The notes beneath the pieces were generated by a model, which did not search any database, had not been told where the DNA came from, and saw only the letters and a program-made list of their open reading frames with translations. This document shows positions 49,341 to 62,754 of a DNA stretch of 64,000 nucleotides, piece by piece. The stretch spans positions 22,392,824 through 22,456,823 of the forward strand of contig HG738138.1 in the NCBI GenBank assembly GCA_000499405.2, in the 5' to 3' direction. Made by a program: the position numbers and the translations under genes. This DNA comes from Onchocerca volvulus (taxonomy: Eukaryota; Nematoda; Chromadorea; Rhabditida; Onchocercidae). Numbering within the stretch: position 1 is the first letter of the stretch; every line of letters begins with the position of its first letter.

Positions 49341-52300
49341 ATGTCTGGTAGACCAGACCGTTCCCGTCTCTCACTGCCACTGAAAAATATTAATGCGAGA
49401 TATGACACGGAAGGTGCAAATATAACTTCAAGGCCAGCTCAACAGAAGCTTATCAAGAGTCTAAGCAATCCAGCAGATTATTACGTTCCTACACCGGCGG
49501 TATGCCAAAACATTTAATGCATCAAATCAATAACAGAATTTCGCAGATAAGAAGTCTTAGCTTTACCGAAAATTCATGCGAAATGCGTTTGTAATAATCG
49601 ATATAAGGGATAAGTATTGAATTTATAAATAGTGCTCAAATTATATTCACACTGTTTGATTTTCAGATGAATAAATTACTGAATAATGATTCAAACTCTT
49701 TTTTTTTCCTGTTTATGCCTCTAATTTACTATTTAAATGAATTACAGGACATACGATTTCCCCCATCGTCCTCTAATTCAGTAAAGGAATCGAGAAGTTG
49801 TCCACCCTTGAGTCGTGCACAAAGGTAAGCCTTTGTGTTTTAGCACTTAGAAATTGTGCATATCTAAAATTTGGTTTATAAAAAACATTTTTTGTTGTTT
49901 TTAATGTTGTTTTTAATTGTGCTTTTATATATTATTTGAGAGTTTTTTTTCAGCTTTTGTCCCTATCCACTATTTCTGTAATCTTTTTCTTTTCGACATG
50001 AATTTCCATCACATTAGGAAAAATTAATGTGTGGTCTTCTCCAAGTCTTACTTTCTGTGGGATTTCACCTGATCAAAGCTTTACTTTTTTAAATTAAATT
50101 ATCTCGATCATATTTGTTAGATAAACATTAAAAAAATATTTTGAAGATGTCTGTAAAGTCGATGGCAAATTCTAATCTCTCCAAAATTTCTAAATATTTG
50201 GCTTTTTTGCAGGTGATAAGAAATCTTGGACCTTTTTTATTGTTTTTAATTAAATCTGAATGAGATCGAGATTTTTGTTACGTTTTTCAAATAAATAACT
50301 CTTTTGTTTCAGTCTTAGTAATAGTTTCAGTATTCGAGACACGATCTCAAATGGGACAGCGAAATTTTTTGGGGTTCCATCGTCAGAAAACTGCCAGTCA
50401 TCAACTGGTACACCTATAGATCCAAAATGGAGCTGCCGCCGATTACGATTCATCTGTAAACATTATGGGAATCCGAAAGATATCATGATGAGAGAATTAA
50501 AACAACAAAGTATGTTAGTTTTAATAGCTATCACTTGAATTTATATGTTTAGAGTGATTGTATCTAGAAAGTGATACGCCTAGCAGTAATTTTATTCATG
50601 GAAAATCAGAATGATGTTCATTTTTTGAATAATATAATCTACAATTGAAAAGTTATTTGTAATCAAATATCGGAGTTAACTTGATTAATTTATGACTTTA
50701 TGTGAATTTTGCTTCAACTTTTCAGTTTACTGCTTACAAATATTAGTTTATGAATTAACTTCCAGCCATTCAAATTTATTTTCAAATTTAAACCCTTCAA
50801 AATTATTACGGCAAAAATGTTTATAATTCAGTAGTATTATAATAAAAATAATTACAATACAGATATACCTTCAGTTTTGGATGATCTCGTCGATATTTCA
50901 TCACCATCGAAAAGTATCACACCACAGAGCGAAGTACGTGAAACTGTGTTCATATCATCTACAGATGGTACTGCTGTGAGTTTTGAAATATTGCAGCAAA
51001 AGAGCTGTGAAGACTATAAATTGCAAGCATTGACTGGGACAAAAAAGATGATAAGCGAAATTTTGAATCCTCCAATTCTTCATAAAACTCTCAAGAAAAG
51101 TTTATTTTCCAACTTTATTATTCATAGCAAGAATTTTTTTCTTGCAAAAGATTAATTTTTCAGGAAACATTTTCTAGAAGCAAATCTGTAGAAAGCCGTG
51201 GAAGCCGACTTACTCAACAACATCTGGAACGACGTGACAGTGTAATGAAAATAGCTTATGACAGGATTTCTGCGATGATACAAAGGTTGCAGTTCTTATT
51301 TCTCAATTATATAGCAGTGTAATTATTAGATTTAATTTTGGCTTTCACGAATGTATTGTTATGATTGTTACATTAGATGGTATATGTAAGCTTATTTTTT
51401 TGTTATGTAATGTAATGGGAACTGAATCATAACTGCTTTTAATTTTTTAAACGTATTTTACGAAAAGTAGCAAAAGCATTTAGGAATTTAAAAGCTACGA
51501 CTTCTATCATTGTATTTCTTTTTTTTTTCTCTTTTTTTTTCATAGTTTTCAGTCGTATCTTGAAAACCAAGCAGTTTATCTTCTTTTTCAAGGAGAACAT
51601 TGAGACCAAAAAAGGCCTGTGCTACAGTGAAACGTGGTCGATCAGTATCGGGCAGTTTTGCACCATTTTCAAATCAGCAAACTGGAAACATTGCTCACAT
51701 TAAAATTGGGCCACCGGCTGTAGATACATTCGCTGGTAAGAATAATATTTTGTAATATAAAATATTATTTGATACCAATTTGTTATATTCCCCAAAAAAT
51801 TTCCATAAGTTTTGTGACTTTTATTAGCTTTGCTGTTTAATTACTGTGGTATTTCTTTTGCGAAATTGTGTATCTGTTTTCTTACCTTCGATTTTTTTAT
51901 TTCAATTTCCAATGTTATTGTGGCACTGAAAATAGGTAATCTTTTCTTTTATAATTTTGGAATTTCCATTCTCAAAAATTCTTCGAAAGTTGTAAGATTT
52001 TGAAGTAAGTTTCAGTTTTTTTCAAATTAACCGAAGATTGCCAAATTATTGGAATGTATATTTTTTTTCATTGGAATTTTATTAAAACTTCTTGCTTCTC
52101 AATAATATTTCATATTTATTTTTGTAGCAAATGACATGCCTACAGTCGTAGAAATTGATTTTGAAAATCACAAGATGAATAGGAAAAAGCCTAAAAAGCA
52201 GAATGAAGAGGAAGTTGAAGTTTCTTCGTTTAAGAAGGTGAGCGCTTCAGAAGTGTTTCAATTTTGTCCAGAATGTTTATCCTAAAAGTTCCGATATCAT

Positions 52301-55300
52301 GCCTTAGATTGGTTTGAATTGTTCCGGATTAATGAACTGACCCAAAATAATCGATTTTCAGAGTCGCCTAACAATTCATTTACCATCAGAGGATGCATCT
52401 GTAGTTCCTGTTGTGAAATCAGAAATTCAAATGCAAATTCCTCCTGAACATGAAGATGTGGAAGAAAAGGCATAAGTTTGCTGCGATTTTGAAGTCCTAG
52501 ACTGGAAGCGAAATTTGATCAATAATGTTAAAAACATTTAATATAGACATATTGTTCATCGGAATATTTTCATAGAAATTCTACTTTGAATTTTGAACCG
52601 AATTTTAAGAACTAAAAGTTTAATAAAGAGGAAGATAGAAATAGAAAAAGGTGGAAAAAAAGAAAAGATTCAGTACTTTGATAGAATTAAGCATTCTATG
52701 CTAATTATAGGATATTTGAAGGGTTCTGCAGTGTTATCCAGTATAGATTCTATACAGGACGAGGTATTCTTTGATTATACTTCACCAACAGTTTCGTCCA
52801 GTGTTTCCGATACCGAACGAGGTATTTTTCAATTCCATACTTTAATTTTTGTTGATTTCGCGTTTGTCCATTATTTTATTTTCATATTTATTTAAGAATT
52901 TTTTTTTACTTTGCGAAAATTACTGCGAGTTTTTCACTTCAAAGGAAGCAATATTATTACTAATGAAGCGCTTATATTATTTAACAAAAAATTTGTTGCA
53001 AGAGTTCATTTTGTTGTTTACGAAAAGAATTGTTTAGACATAGCTTTGTATTTTATGAATAAATATCAATTTTTACGAAGGTTTCTGAGGTCAGTGTAGA
53101 AAATAAAGAATAATGGATTGCTGGTTTAAACTATCATAAATAATAATTATATTTTCGGTAATCAAGTTATTAAACCAAAAACATTGTTGTTGCATCCGAT
53201 TAGAATAATGAACATATTGGTGAAAAGAAACAAATGAAAAACGAAGAGAAATAATTAAAATTAGTGAAAATAAATAAGAGAAAATTGAATTTAAGTTAAA
53301 TACAAAGTATGAATTAGAAATTTAAAGTGTGAGATAAGTTGAAATTTAAAACGACGAATAAAAGACAAGTAAACAGAAATATTTGATGATCAGCTGGACC
53401 AGCATTTATGAAACTTGTGCTTTTAGTAATGCGCTTTATTCTAAGGCAAGAATCATGCAAGCCGTGTAATTTAGCGTAAAACATAGTTACTGTTGGAATT
53501 GTTGGAGTTACAGAGTAAATAACCATTCAGCAGTTTTAATAAGAAAATGCACTGATATAGAAATTGAATGAAGATTGAAATTGAAAGGGAAATTCAAAAA
53601 ATTTTCTACTTTTTTTGTTCAGGAGAGCGAATGAATCCTTTGCATATATGTCGTTATCAGGGATTACATAGGGCGGGATTTCCATTTCTAACAAAATATA
53701 AAAAGGTAATTTTTCTCTATGTTACTATTTTATGTATTGATTGAATCCGATATATAACCAACTGAAATTTACAGATTTTTTTTTTGTTTTGGATGTTGAT
53801 GAATCTTTTCAGGATTTTTTTCTAGATTAAAGCAAATTCTTTTACAGTTAAATAAATAATAGTTTTTGCAAGTTTTATTGATATATTTTTTCTCATTTTC
53901 ACCTGAAATTTCATTATTCTTTGTGTTTAAGCCCTGTTCTGAAGATGTTCCGTCGAAAGATGGCATGGGAAACCTCCGTGAAGAGGTAGGCAAGATGGAT
54001 GGATCTCCAGCGCTAAAAATGCAGCCAGCATGTTCGAAGGAGGTAAAAGAAATTAATTACAATAGCTTCAAAAAATCATTTTTATATGTGTTTTGGAATA
54101 GCTGCATAAATTCTACTTATGTAGGCTGTTTTCTAATCCAAAATTTGTTTTACGCTGTGAAGCAATATTTTAAAATCGAATAGTATACACAGAAATAAGT
54201 AAGTAAAGAAAATTTTACTTTCCAAACATGCTAAGCAATCGTGTTAATTATTTGCCGAAAAATTTTTAAATATGCTTCTAAACCTAACAAAATCAAGCGA
54301 AAAATACTACGTGATTTAAAACCTAATAATTTTGAATTTATCAGGAACTAATGACTTCCGAATCAGGTACTTTTGTAGAGCATGCAATTTATGCAAGTTA
54401 ATAGTCAGTAGGATATTGTTTGTTTTATAGTGCTTTTCCAACACTGTTGATTTTATTATATTTTTATACCTTAATCGTCGTTATGTTGATCTAACTTTTT
54501 TTTCTTTTCTTTTTTTTTTTTTTTTTTTTTCTGAGGAGAAGGAGTTCTCTTGACTGAAACTGTGGATTCATACCTATTTCGTTGCATTGTTGTGTCTCAG
54601 CATGTTTGAAATAGATTTTTTTTTCCCTAATTTCTCAATTCTTTTCCGTTTCTTTTTTCTATTAATTTTTTTTTTTTGGCTGATTTGCTTTTTAGCAAGT
54701 GCGGCATCGAGTCAGAAATTTGAAACAGAAAGGGTTTGATAACAGTATGGAAATATCCATTGATTTCGATCATGTATGTTCTTGCTGCACTTGCTAAATT
54801 ATTATTTTTTTACTTTTATCTTTAATCTTATTTCTTTATATTGGAAATCAAAAAGATAAACTAAGAGAGAAGAAATTCGCTCAAAATAAGAAATTGTTTT
54901 TTTGTATCGCTTTCGTATTTTGAACATTCATCATTTGTCCAGTGCTTGCAACCTATCGAATTAAGTCGGGTATTTCATCACAAAGTTTTAGAAATATGAG
55001 TGTAAAACAGTTTGGGAGTCTTTACAGTACAGTACCACTTTGGTTGTTTAACAAAATGCTTAGTGTAAAGCGAAAGTTGTAGGATAAATATGTGATTTAT
55101 TTTTGATATAGCAAAAACATATCCTTAAAATTCGGTAAGCTTATCCTAGCTGTTTGTTTATTTTTATTTAATTTAATGAATTTGCGCTTCTCTGCGAAAT
55201 CTAAAAATCCGTGAAAAGGATTCGAGAAGATATTTTGTTTTGAATATCTAATAATTTCTACCTTATTCCCTTTTATAATACTAAGCTGATTATTTTTCAG

Positions 55301-58300
55301 GAAAAGTCAACACCATTTGCATCTTTGTGCAATGCTCTTTCAAGTCCAAGAGTAAGTCTTTTTTATAGATGATTTATATAACATTTTCAAAAATTTTCAG
55401 GAACTGAATTGTTTTCAAATTATTTCAGGAATGGTTATTGCAAAACATTCAATCTGCTGATAAGAAGAACGAAAGGACTACAGAAACTTGCAGAAGTGTG
55501 CGAAAGAGAATGTTGGATGTGAGTTCATTAAGTTTAAAAATATTGTTTTATCAACAATATCTACATCATTCATTGAAAAATGGAAAGATTTTGAGCAAGC
55601 AGGTTGCCTAACTTGCTTCGTTTCACAGAATACTATATTAAAAAGACACTGTATTTAAAAGATTGAGTTTCTTCATTTTTGTGTGATAATGTAAACTAAG
55701 TGCTGAACGGAGAATCCAATGTGTACATTAAATTTTTTTAAATAAGACTATAGCTTATGTTTTAGGACATATTGTTTTTCATGTAAATCAAAAAATTATT
55801 TTCAGACGATACACAGTGAACTGAAATCAAAGAAATATTGTGTTTCGCATCGTCGGCGTTTTGGAAGTGGTTTTGGAATATGGCGAAAATATTTTCAACA
55901 AACCTATAGGAAGGATGTTTATCAGCTGAATGAAGATATTTATATTGATTGTAGGTACGTTTAATTAGCGAAATGATTTGAAATAACTGAAGAAATAATT
56001 CTGTTGATTCAAATTAATCTAAGCTAACATCAAATAGTTTGGATTTTAGAGTGACTAAGAACTGTGCAAGAAGGCTAATTTAGCATTTTAAACAAAGTTT
56101 TTAGAGAATTAAGAGTTTTCATCTTTTTTCATTTTCAGACCTTTCTTCACTTATTGGATTACGACAGTTCAAATACTTGTTACTATGATTAGTTTATATA
56201 CTTATGGAGTTGGTCCTTGGGGATTCGGTCTTACCGAAAGAACAGCTGATGTGATGCATACCACTGTTACTTTGAAGAGAGTCAGTATTTATGTGCAACA
56301 AAATATTTGGCTTGGACCGAAATTTGTAAGTTTTACTTTTTATTTTTTAGTTGTGTAAGTTGTTTTCATGTTTAGTTTTTTTTTTAATTTGAAGACCGTT
56401 TTGTATGTAGTTCCAATTTTGATTTAATTCTTTAAAAAATCGCAAACCTGTTTGGAGACATAGCGGAATATATTTGTGGAGTTGAAGAAAGTTGACCACT
56501 AGTAAGCTGGCAATTAAATGTATTGAAATCTGATGCAAAGTAAGTTATGTGGAGTATTCTGCAACTTTTATCGAGAATTTTATCGCGACTAGGATCCTAT
56601 ATCGTCATGTCTCACATGAGAATGTACTGTCATCACTAGTTTAATTATTGACCACATTATTTTGAAAATTAGTCAATTAATAAATTTCTTATATTACGGG
56701 AAAGTAAGAAAAAAAAATTTACGTTGAGCACTGAAAACGCTTATTGAGTTTTGAGGCTGATTTGATACATCTGGGTGCTAAATTTACACCTTGTATGCGT
56801 GAGGATCCAAGAATTTTGGAACAAGTTGAAGCCGACCGTATGGAAGAAAATAAAACCGGCTGTTGTATTTATAATGATGGAACTGGTTGTTTTCAAACTG
56901 GACAAAGTACTTGCCCGGTATGTTTGAAAATTTTATTGCTGGTTGTGCAATAAAGGCAGAGTTTTTGTTATTTTGCAAATAGTTTTTTATAACTAAATGA
57001 ATTTTGTGTTTAAATCACGAAAATACTCTGAAAATAATGTAATAACCTTAGTTTTACTGAAATTCGGTAGCGGAATAGGAAAATATTTAATTTCTGTCAA
57101 TTTTAAATCTATTTGCTTAGGCCTAGGCTTTAAAAAAAGTTCTATTGAGAATTTCAATTGGTGTAATTAGTTTCATACGTATTTTAATTAGTGTGTTTTA
57201 TTTAGCATTTTAATGAGAAGACATTTTGCTCATTAGACTATTCACTTTCACAACTTTTAGTCACTGATAGCTACACTTACAAGATGGAAGGAAGATAGTC
57301 CGGGTCCAGAAAGCCGTGTATCAGGTGCTGTTTGTGGGCAAGATCCAAGGTATACGTTATGAATTGTTTTTTATCATTTTTAATCAAGTCTCGGTAATAT
57401 TTTCCTGAAATATATTATAAAAAATGAAAGAAAAGTGATACAGATATTGCGAGAATCCAGTTTCTGTGAAGCCGTACGAATGGCCGGATGATATAACGCA
57501 ATGGCCTGTAAGTTTATTGCTATTGTTATTTTGTTTCATGTTTGAACAGGGCAAAGTGAAATTATTGAATTTCATGACGTAGTGATAAATCATATCGATG
57601 ATTTGTTTTTTTTTTCATGTGAAAATGGTGAGTGGACAAATAAACATGTATAGTACTCATGTTCACTGATTATTTTCATTTGAAAAAGACTAATTAAAAA
57701 AATTAAATTGAAAATTCAATTTTCGACAGATATGCAAACAAAGAACGCTTTTCGTACCTGAGAATGTGGTGCACATGCAGTGTGAAATTACTGGCCGACC
57801 TTGCTGCATACAGTTACACGGACAGTGTCGTATAACTACCAGAGATTATTGCGATTTTGTGGAAGGATATTTTCATGAAAATGCAACACTTTGTTCTCAG
57901 GTAACATTATCTTCATTGTTACTGCTACTCACTAGTGTTTCTCTTCATATGGTTGTAACAGCCCAAAAAGCGGTTTCACAATAGTTTTTCTATCATAGTC
58001 CAAAAAGAAGCTCTTGTTGATTTTCTGGCAAAAGATAGTGAAAAAGATTAGTAGTAATAATTAAAGTAAAGAAATAGTGTCAATACTAAAATTAGTATAA
58101 TCAAATCACTAGATACATCCGCACTGAAGTTACTTGGCAATAACACCAATAGATTTGATATCAATTACTCATATAATTTCTTAATTAAATCCGTCATTGC
58201 CTGTAAATTTTTCATGTTATCTCAGATAAGCATAGGGGAAAATATTAGCGGCGATTTTAAGCGAATGTAAAATAGTTTTATCTTTTTAGTGACCTTAATT

Positions 58301-60065
58301 TTTCTATTCATCGGCTGTTTCTATTTGGTAATTTTAGTGTTGTAGAATTTAAATTGATGATAAAAACTGCCGCTGAAATGAATTTATTACAGGTATCATG
58401 TTTGAGCGAAGTATGTGGAATGCTCCCATTTTTGCGGAAAAATCAACCAGATCAGTGGTATCGCCTATTTATACCAATTTTTCTACATGCGGGGCTAGTT
58501 TTTTGATATTTGTTTTCAATTAATGCGATGCTTAAAGTTTAGATAGCAAAAATATGAACCATTGTTTTATTTTTTTTGCTTTTACTTTACCATATATCTT
58601 CCCAAGCTCTATGTTTTTCAGAATAATTCATTGCATTTTAACAGTTTTTATTCAAATTTTCTATATGAGAGATTTGGAAAAATTGCTCGGATGGGCGCGC
58701 GTAGCGCTTCTTTATATAGTGTCTGGTATTGGTGGATATCTGGCTGGTGCAATTTTTGTTCCTTATCAGGCAAGTGAATTACATTTTAATGTAACTAATC
58801 GGTTAATCAAACTGTGAAAGTTTGATCAGTTTTAAATTGACAAAGTCGTAAGAAATTGCTTGATTTTGAGATGCATATGTAATAAAATTTCGAAAATATA
58901 AAATGTAATTGAATATTGCAGCCAGAAGTTGGTCCTGCAGGTTCACATGTTGGAATGTTTGCTACGATGTATGTTGATTCACATGTTGGAATGTTTGCTA
59001 CGATGTATGTTGATGTGCTTTATAGCTGGTTAGAACTTATTTTCTCATAACTTTCAAACGTTCATAAAATAAGGCATGAAATTTCTGATTTTTATAGATT
59101 ATGAAATTTTAATAGTGCTTAGTACGAAAAAAGATGGTTTAATTTGAAATCAAGAAAGTTAACGCTAATTATTGCTTGTCTGCATCCTTTTGAATTTATC
59201 ATTAATTGTGTGCTTTTAGGAATCTACTCGAAAAACCTTGGCATGCAGTTGTGCAGTTAAGCTTATTTACTTTAGCGCTTTTTACTATAGGAACATTACC
59301 ATGGGTTGATAATTGGGCGCATTTATTTGGCTTCATCTTTGGAATTTTGATATCTTTAGGTGCGTTTGCTTAATTTAAGTTTCAAAAATTTGACGATTTT
59401 ATCTATGCGAACTTCACAGTTGTTTTAAATTTTTAATAATTTTATAACGAAAAATCAAAATTTTTTTTTTTTGATATTTTTTAAAATTTACTAATCAGTT
59501 TTAAATTGCCTTTACTATCATACGATGCATCTTGACTACATCCTAATTTATCTTAAAATTTTTAAACATTTATAGACATCTTCACGTCTTTCTAATTTGA
59601 CATAATAAAGAAATATAAAATATTATATGCTTCTTATTGTCACCTATCTTGCCTGATTTACAATTATTTTTTCTCGTTAAAGCACTTGTTTTTTTTTTTT
59701 GTTGTGATGTGCTAGACCGCTATAACTTTTAAAATCGAAGCTCACAATACAATTTGCGTAAATTGCAGTTAAATGAGTAAATACTAGTTAAAAATTAATC
59801 GCATTCTACTATACATACGATTACGATTATATTTTCAGCTGTACTTCCATATATTCAGACAAAGCGTTATAATCGTGTTCGACGATTACTGATTGTGGTT
59901 ACATCACTTTCCACCGCACTTGGTTTATTCATCGTCCTTTTGGCTATATTTTATTGGTCATCCAGTTTCAATTGCGTGTATTGCGAGTACTTTAATTGCA
60001 TACCCTATACCGATCATTTCTGTGATAATCAGGGATTGCGATTGAAAAATTGGTTACCAATATGA
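49341..60065 (+). CDS. iRhom (inactive rhomboid, RHBDF1/2-like)
   Basis: iRhoms are ER/Golgi pseudoproteases that traffic ADAM17-type clients and affect EGF signalling. Exons: 49341-49499, 49748-49824, 50313-50509, 50863-50975, 51164-51285, 51593-51735, 52128-52237, 52362-about 52469, 52758-52821, 53623-53705, 53932-54042, 54696-54773, 55301-55351, 55429-55518, 55806-55954, 56139-56325, 56756-56917, 57261-57349, 57444-57507, 57730-57900, 58393-58493, 58622-58769, 58922-59028, 59220-59359, 59839-60065; about 1016 aa (human 855). The cytosolic half has [13 protein letters not shown] and [13 protein letters not shown], as in iRhoms. RPFFTYW opens TM1, followed by the Cys-rich luminal iRhom domain ([20 protein letters not shown]). 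The core has FLHAGIIHC and GPAGS where active rhomboids have GxSG, plus DNWAHLFGF. Two introns use GC donors (58494, 58770). The exon 8/9 junction is uncertain. Exon 23 holds a 36-bp duplication. Confidence 0.93.
54510..54531. repeat. Poly(T) tract in an iRhom intron
   Basis: About 20 T residues in the intron between 54042 and 54696. Homopolymer only. Confidence 0.8.
58942..59013 (+). repeat. Exact 36-bp tandem duplication inside iRhom exon 23
   Basis: Copy 1 58942-58977 and copy 2 58978-59013 are identical base for base. Each encodes the 12 residues [12 protein letters not shown], so the frame is kept. One copy aligns without gaps with other iRhoms between GPAG and LYSW; the second is therefore an insertion in the helix that follows the degenerate active-site loop. 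Confidence 0.95.
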
Positions 60066-61341
60066 TCTCTTTCATGATTTTATTAATTTATTTATATTTT
60101 GTCTGATAAATCCGATGAATTTATTCTTTCTATTGCTACCGCTAATGGTTTTTTACTTTTTCACTAATCGAAGTTTTTGGAATTGTTGCAATGATATTTA
60201 CATGATTTCGCGGAAGTTTCCGAATTTTTAAGTAGTCTTTTTAGCTTCGAATTTATAAAGAACCTTACCTGAAATTATCATTTTTTTCCCTCTCACATAA
60301 ACATTTTTCAGTATAATTTTAGCAGTTTTTAAACCTTCAGATTAAGTGAATACACAATTTTTATCTGTTTTATTATGCAAGCATTGAGTTCTAGCTCAGT
60401 TTTTATATTTGTTTTCGATATTTTTTCGAAATTTAATTTCCCTCATAAAATTATTAAGTATATCAGTATTTAATTTTCCTTCTATATTTCATTTTTCCTT
60501 TGTCAATATTAGAATTTGTTTGGTTGTGCTTATCTTTGCCCAATGATCTTATTTGTTTTAAAAAATAAGTCGCTTTATTTTTACATATCTTTGTTATTTT
60601 GCTGCTTTTATTTCACTTCATTACTTTGGAATTTTTGGATTTTCATCATTTTATTCGCCTAACTTCGGTATTAAGTCTCATTAATTATTGTGGTAAAGTT
60701 GTTTGATTTATTCACATTTTTGATTTTCAATACCTGTCCAGTAATGTAACTACTTGTTTTATCATATAAATAATTTATTCATTCCGGTGAACGCACTTTT
60801 TAAGTGAAATATTTTTTTTTAAGTCGACTAGCTCTTTCTGTTATTTTCGTTTGCCTTATTTAGTAAAGTGTGATTGAAGCTGGTGTTGCTGCAAGATTCG
60901 TAGTTTTAAAAGTGATATTCATTTAATATCTGAGGAAAGCATTACTTGCTCCATAAGTATTTGTATCGTATCAGTAATTATAAGGAAAGTTATAAAGCAG
61001 ATAAGAAATTGTTTTAAAAAGGCAAAATTTGTTCTCAGATATACAAATTACAAATTTTTTCAAGCAATAAAAATTACTTTGAAACATTACTGCCTTTTAA
61101 TTGTATTATAACTTTATTGTTGCTTATATTTATTTACTTTTTAGTTTATTAAATTTCATATTTTTGACCTACCTATCATCATCAGATTCGATAAATTCCA
61201 GCTTAAAATAGTGGTATTTTAATGTAACATTCAGAGATAAATGACGAAATCAAGTAAAAATAGTAAAATTTCAACCAAGCCTTAAAAGTATTTAATTTTG
61301 TAAGAAATCATTCGATTAGAATCAACAGTCTTGAAAATAAT

Positions 61342-61461
61342 TCATTGTGTGGTGTATGTTGAATTGTGGTTTGTAGCTTTCCGGATGATATTGGAATTGG
61401 ATTGTCGATCGAGATACTTTTCCGAATCTGGTGTAGAATAGATATCCAGATCTTCAACTGT
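61342..61461 (-). CDS. Possible terminal exon of an unidentified minus-strand gene
   Basis: On the minus strand a CACATTTCAG acceptor is followed by exactly 40 codons ending in TGA. The peptide is hydrophilic and not AT-biased (TVEDLDIYSTPDSEKYLDRQ, then a Ser/Asn/Thr-rich end), unlike chance frames here. Just upstream (61462-61516) another frame reads RDRLARAIGDIHIS, which also looks coding, so the exon boundary is unclear. No upstream exons were found in the window; the rest of the gene would lie to the right. Family unknown. Confidence 0.3.
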   Translation of the reverse strand, partial: TVEDLDIYSTPDSEKYLDRQSNSNIIRKATNHNSTYTTQ

Positions 61462-62637
61462 CTGAAATGTGAATATCTCCAATAGCACGGGCTAAACGGT
61501 CACGGATAATTAAATTTAAATGAGAATGAACTGCTAACCACTAGCACTGATTCCCTCAAGCATGATTCGATAATAATCTATAATATTCGTTCGATTATTT
61601 GTTAGAAAATTATTTAATCAGCAAAAATGTAAATTGTTGAAATCGAAATTAAAATGACCTAGCTAGTGTACTGATAGGGCTATTATGTTTTTCCCTAATT
61701 ATACGTTATTTTTTCAGTGCATTGGTTTAATTCGTGTATCTTCTATGCTGATTGACTGATGATGGTTTTCAATTAATCATACGTTGAATTCATTCTATTT
61801 TTTGCTATTTTCGAAGATCACCAATGCCTGGTCTAATGTAACTGACCATTGTCCTGTAAGTGTCATTTCCAGTTTTAAATGTTAGAAAAGATTGCAATTC
61901 TACCAAGTTTTAGTTTTTATCAATATCGAAAGCTTAAGAGTTTAACACTTCTGATCTTACAGTTGTATACCTTTTCTCTGTACATTGTTGGACTATAAAA
62001 GTTGGCTTGGTTTGATGTTAAAATTTCTTGAATGATCTTGTTGAGTATAGCATTTGCTCATAGCTTTTCTAAGTATTATTCATCGAAATGAGAAAATTAT
62101 CCCATGAAATTGAAGCATCTTGGAAGAGCGTCATCTCCCACTTGTAATTTTAAGGGACCATTTCTGCTTATAATTGTTCTATCTCTCTCTCTTCCAGACT
62201 TCTTCACTCAAGCATGTTTCCATAATTCAACGATACTTCTACGACCGCATTTTGTCTAAAGGTTATATTTTCGATCGTTTCTCCTTCTTCCTCTTCTTTA
62301 CCTCTCATTGCTCTTTTATTCTTCCCAAACTTTCATCTCTCACTCTTCGTTTTCCCATTACATCTTTTCTCAATCCCTCAAAAAGTATAGAGTGGATGGA
62401 TGATGGTTGTTGGTAGAAGTGGTCAGTGGTAGTGACTATTAGTGATCAGTCGTGGCTGTCGTATTATGTTGCTTAATTGTGTGTATGCATTTTGACCCCA
62501 GCATAGTCCATCCCTCTTCTCTTTCTCTCTCTGCTTCAAAAGCGAAGAGTTTACAATATTTATTGACCTCCAACAATTGTCATTGATTGTATCGGCTTTT
62601 AGAAATTTTCATTGTTATTGCCATTTCACCTTTATAG

Positions 62638-62754
62638 AAATTGTTGTTCCATTTTTCCTTCCAAAGGCCTCATACAAATTAGATTACATGCCTGCATCTT
62701 CTAGATATTCGCTTTTCGCTGCCTTCTTTTATCAACTTGGAACTTCTCGCCGTG
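62638..62754 (+). CDS. Weak candidate exon on the plus strand
   Basis: A TTTATAG acceptor, an open stretch including KLDYMPASSRYSLFAAFFYQ, and a donor (CGTGTAAGG) at 62755. The peptide is less AT-driven than its surroundings, but no partner exon or family is recognised, and the opposite strand is also partly open. Confidence 0.15.

Noticed and set aside
58562..58777. 71-aa frame overlapping iRhom exon 22
   Set aside because: It is a frame-shifted shadow of the conserved segment encoding IIHCILTVF to GAIFVPYQ; homology supports the other frame.
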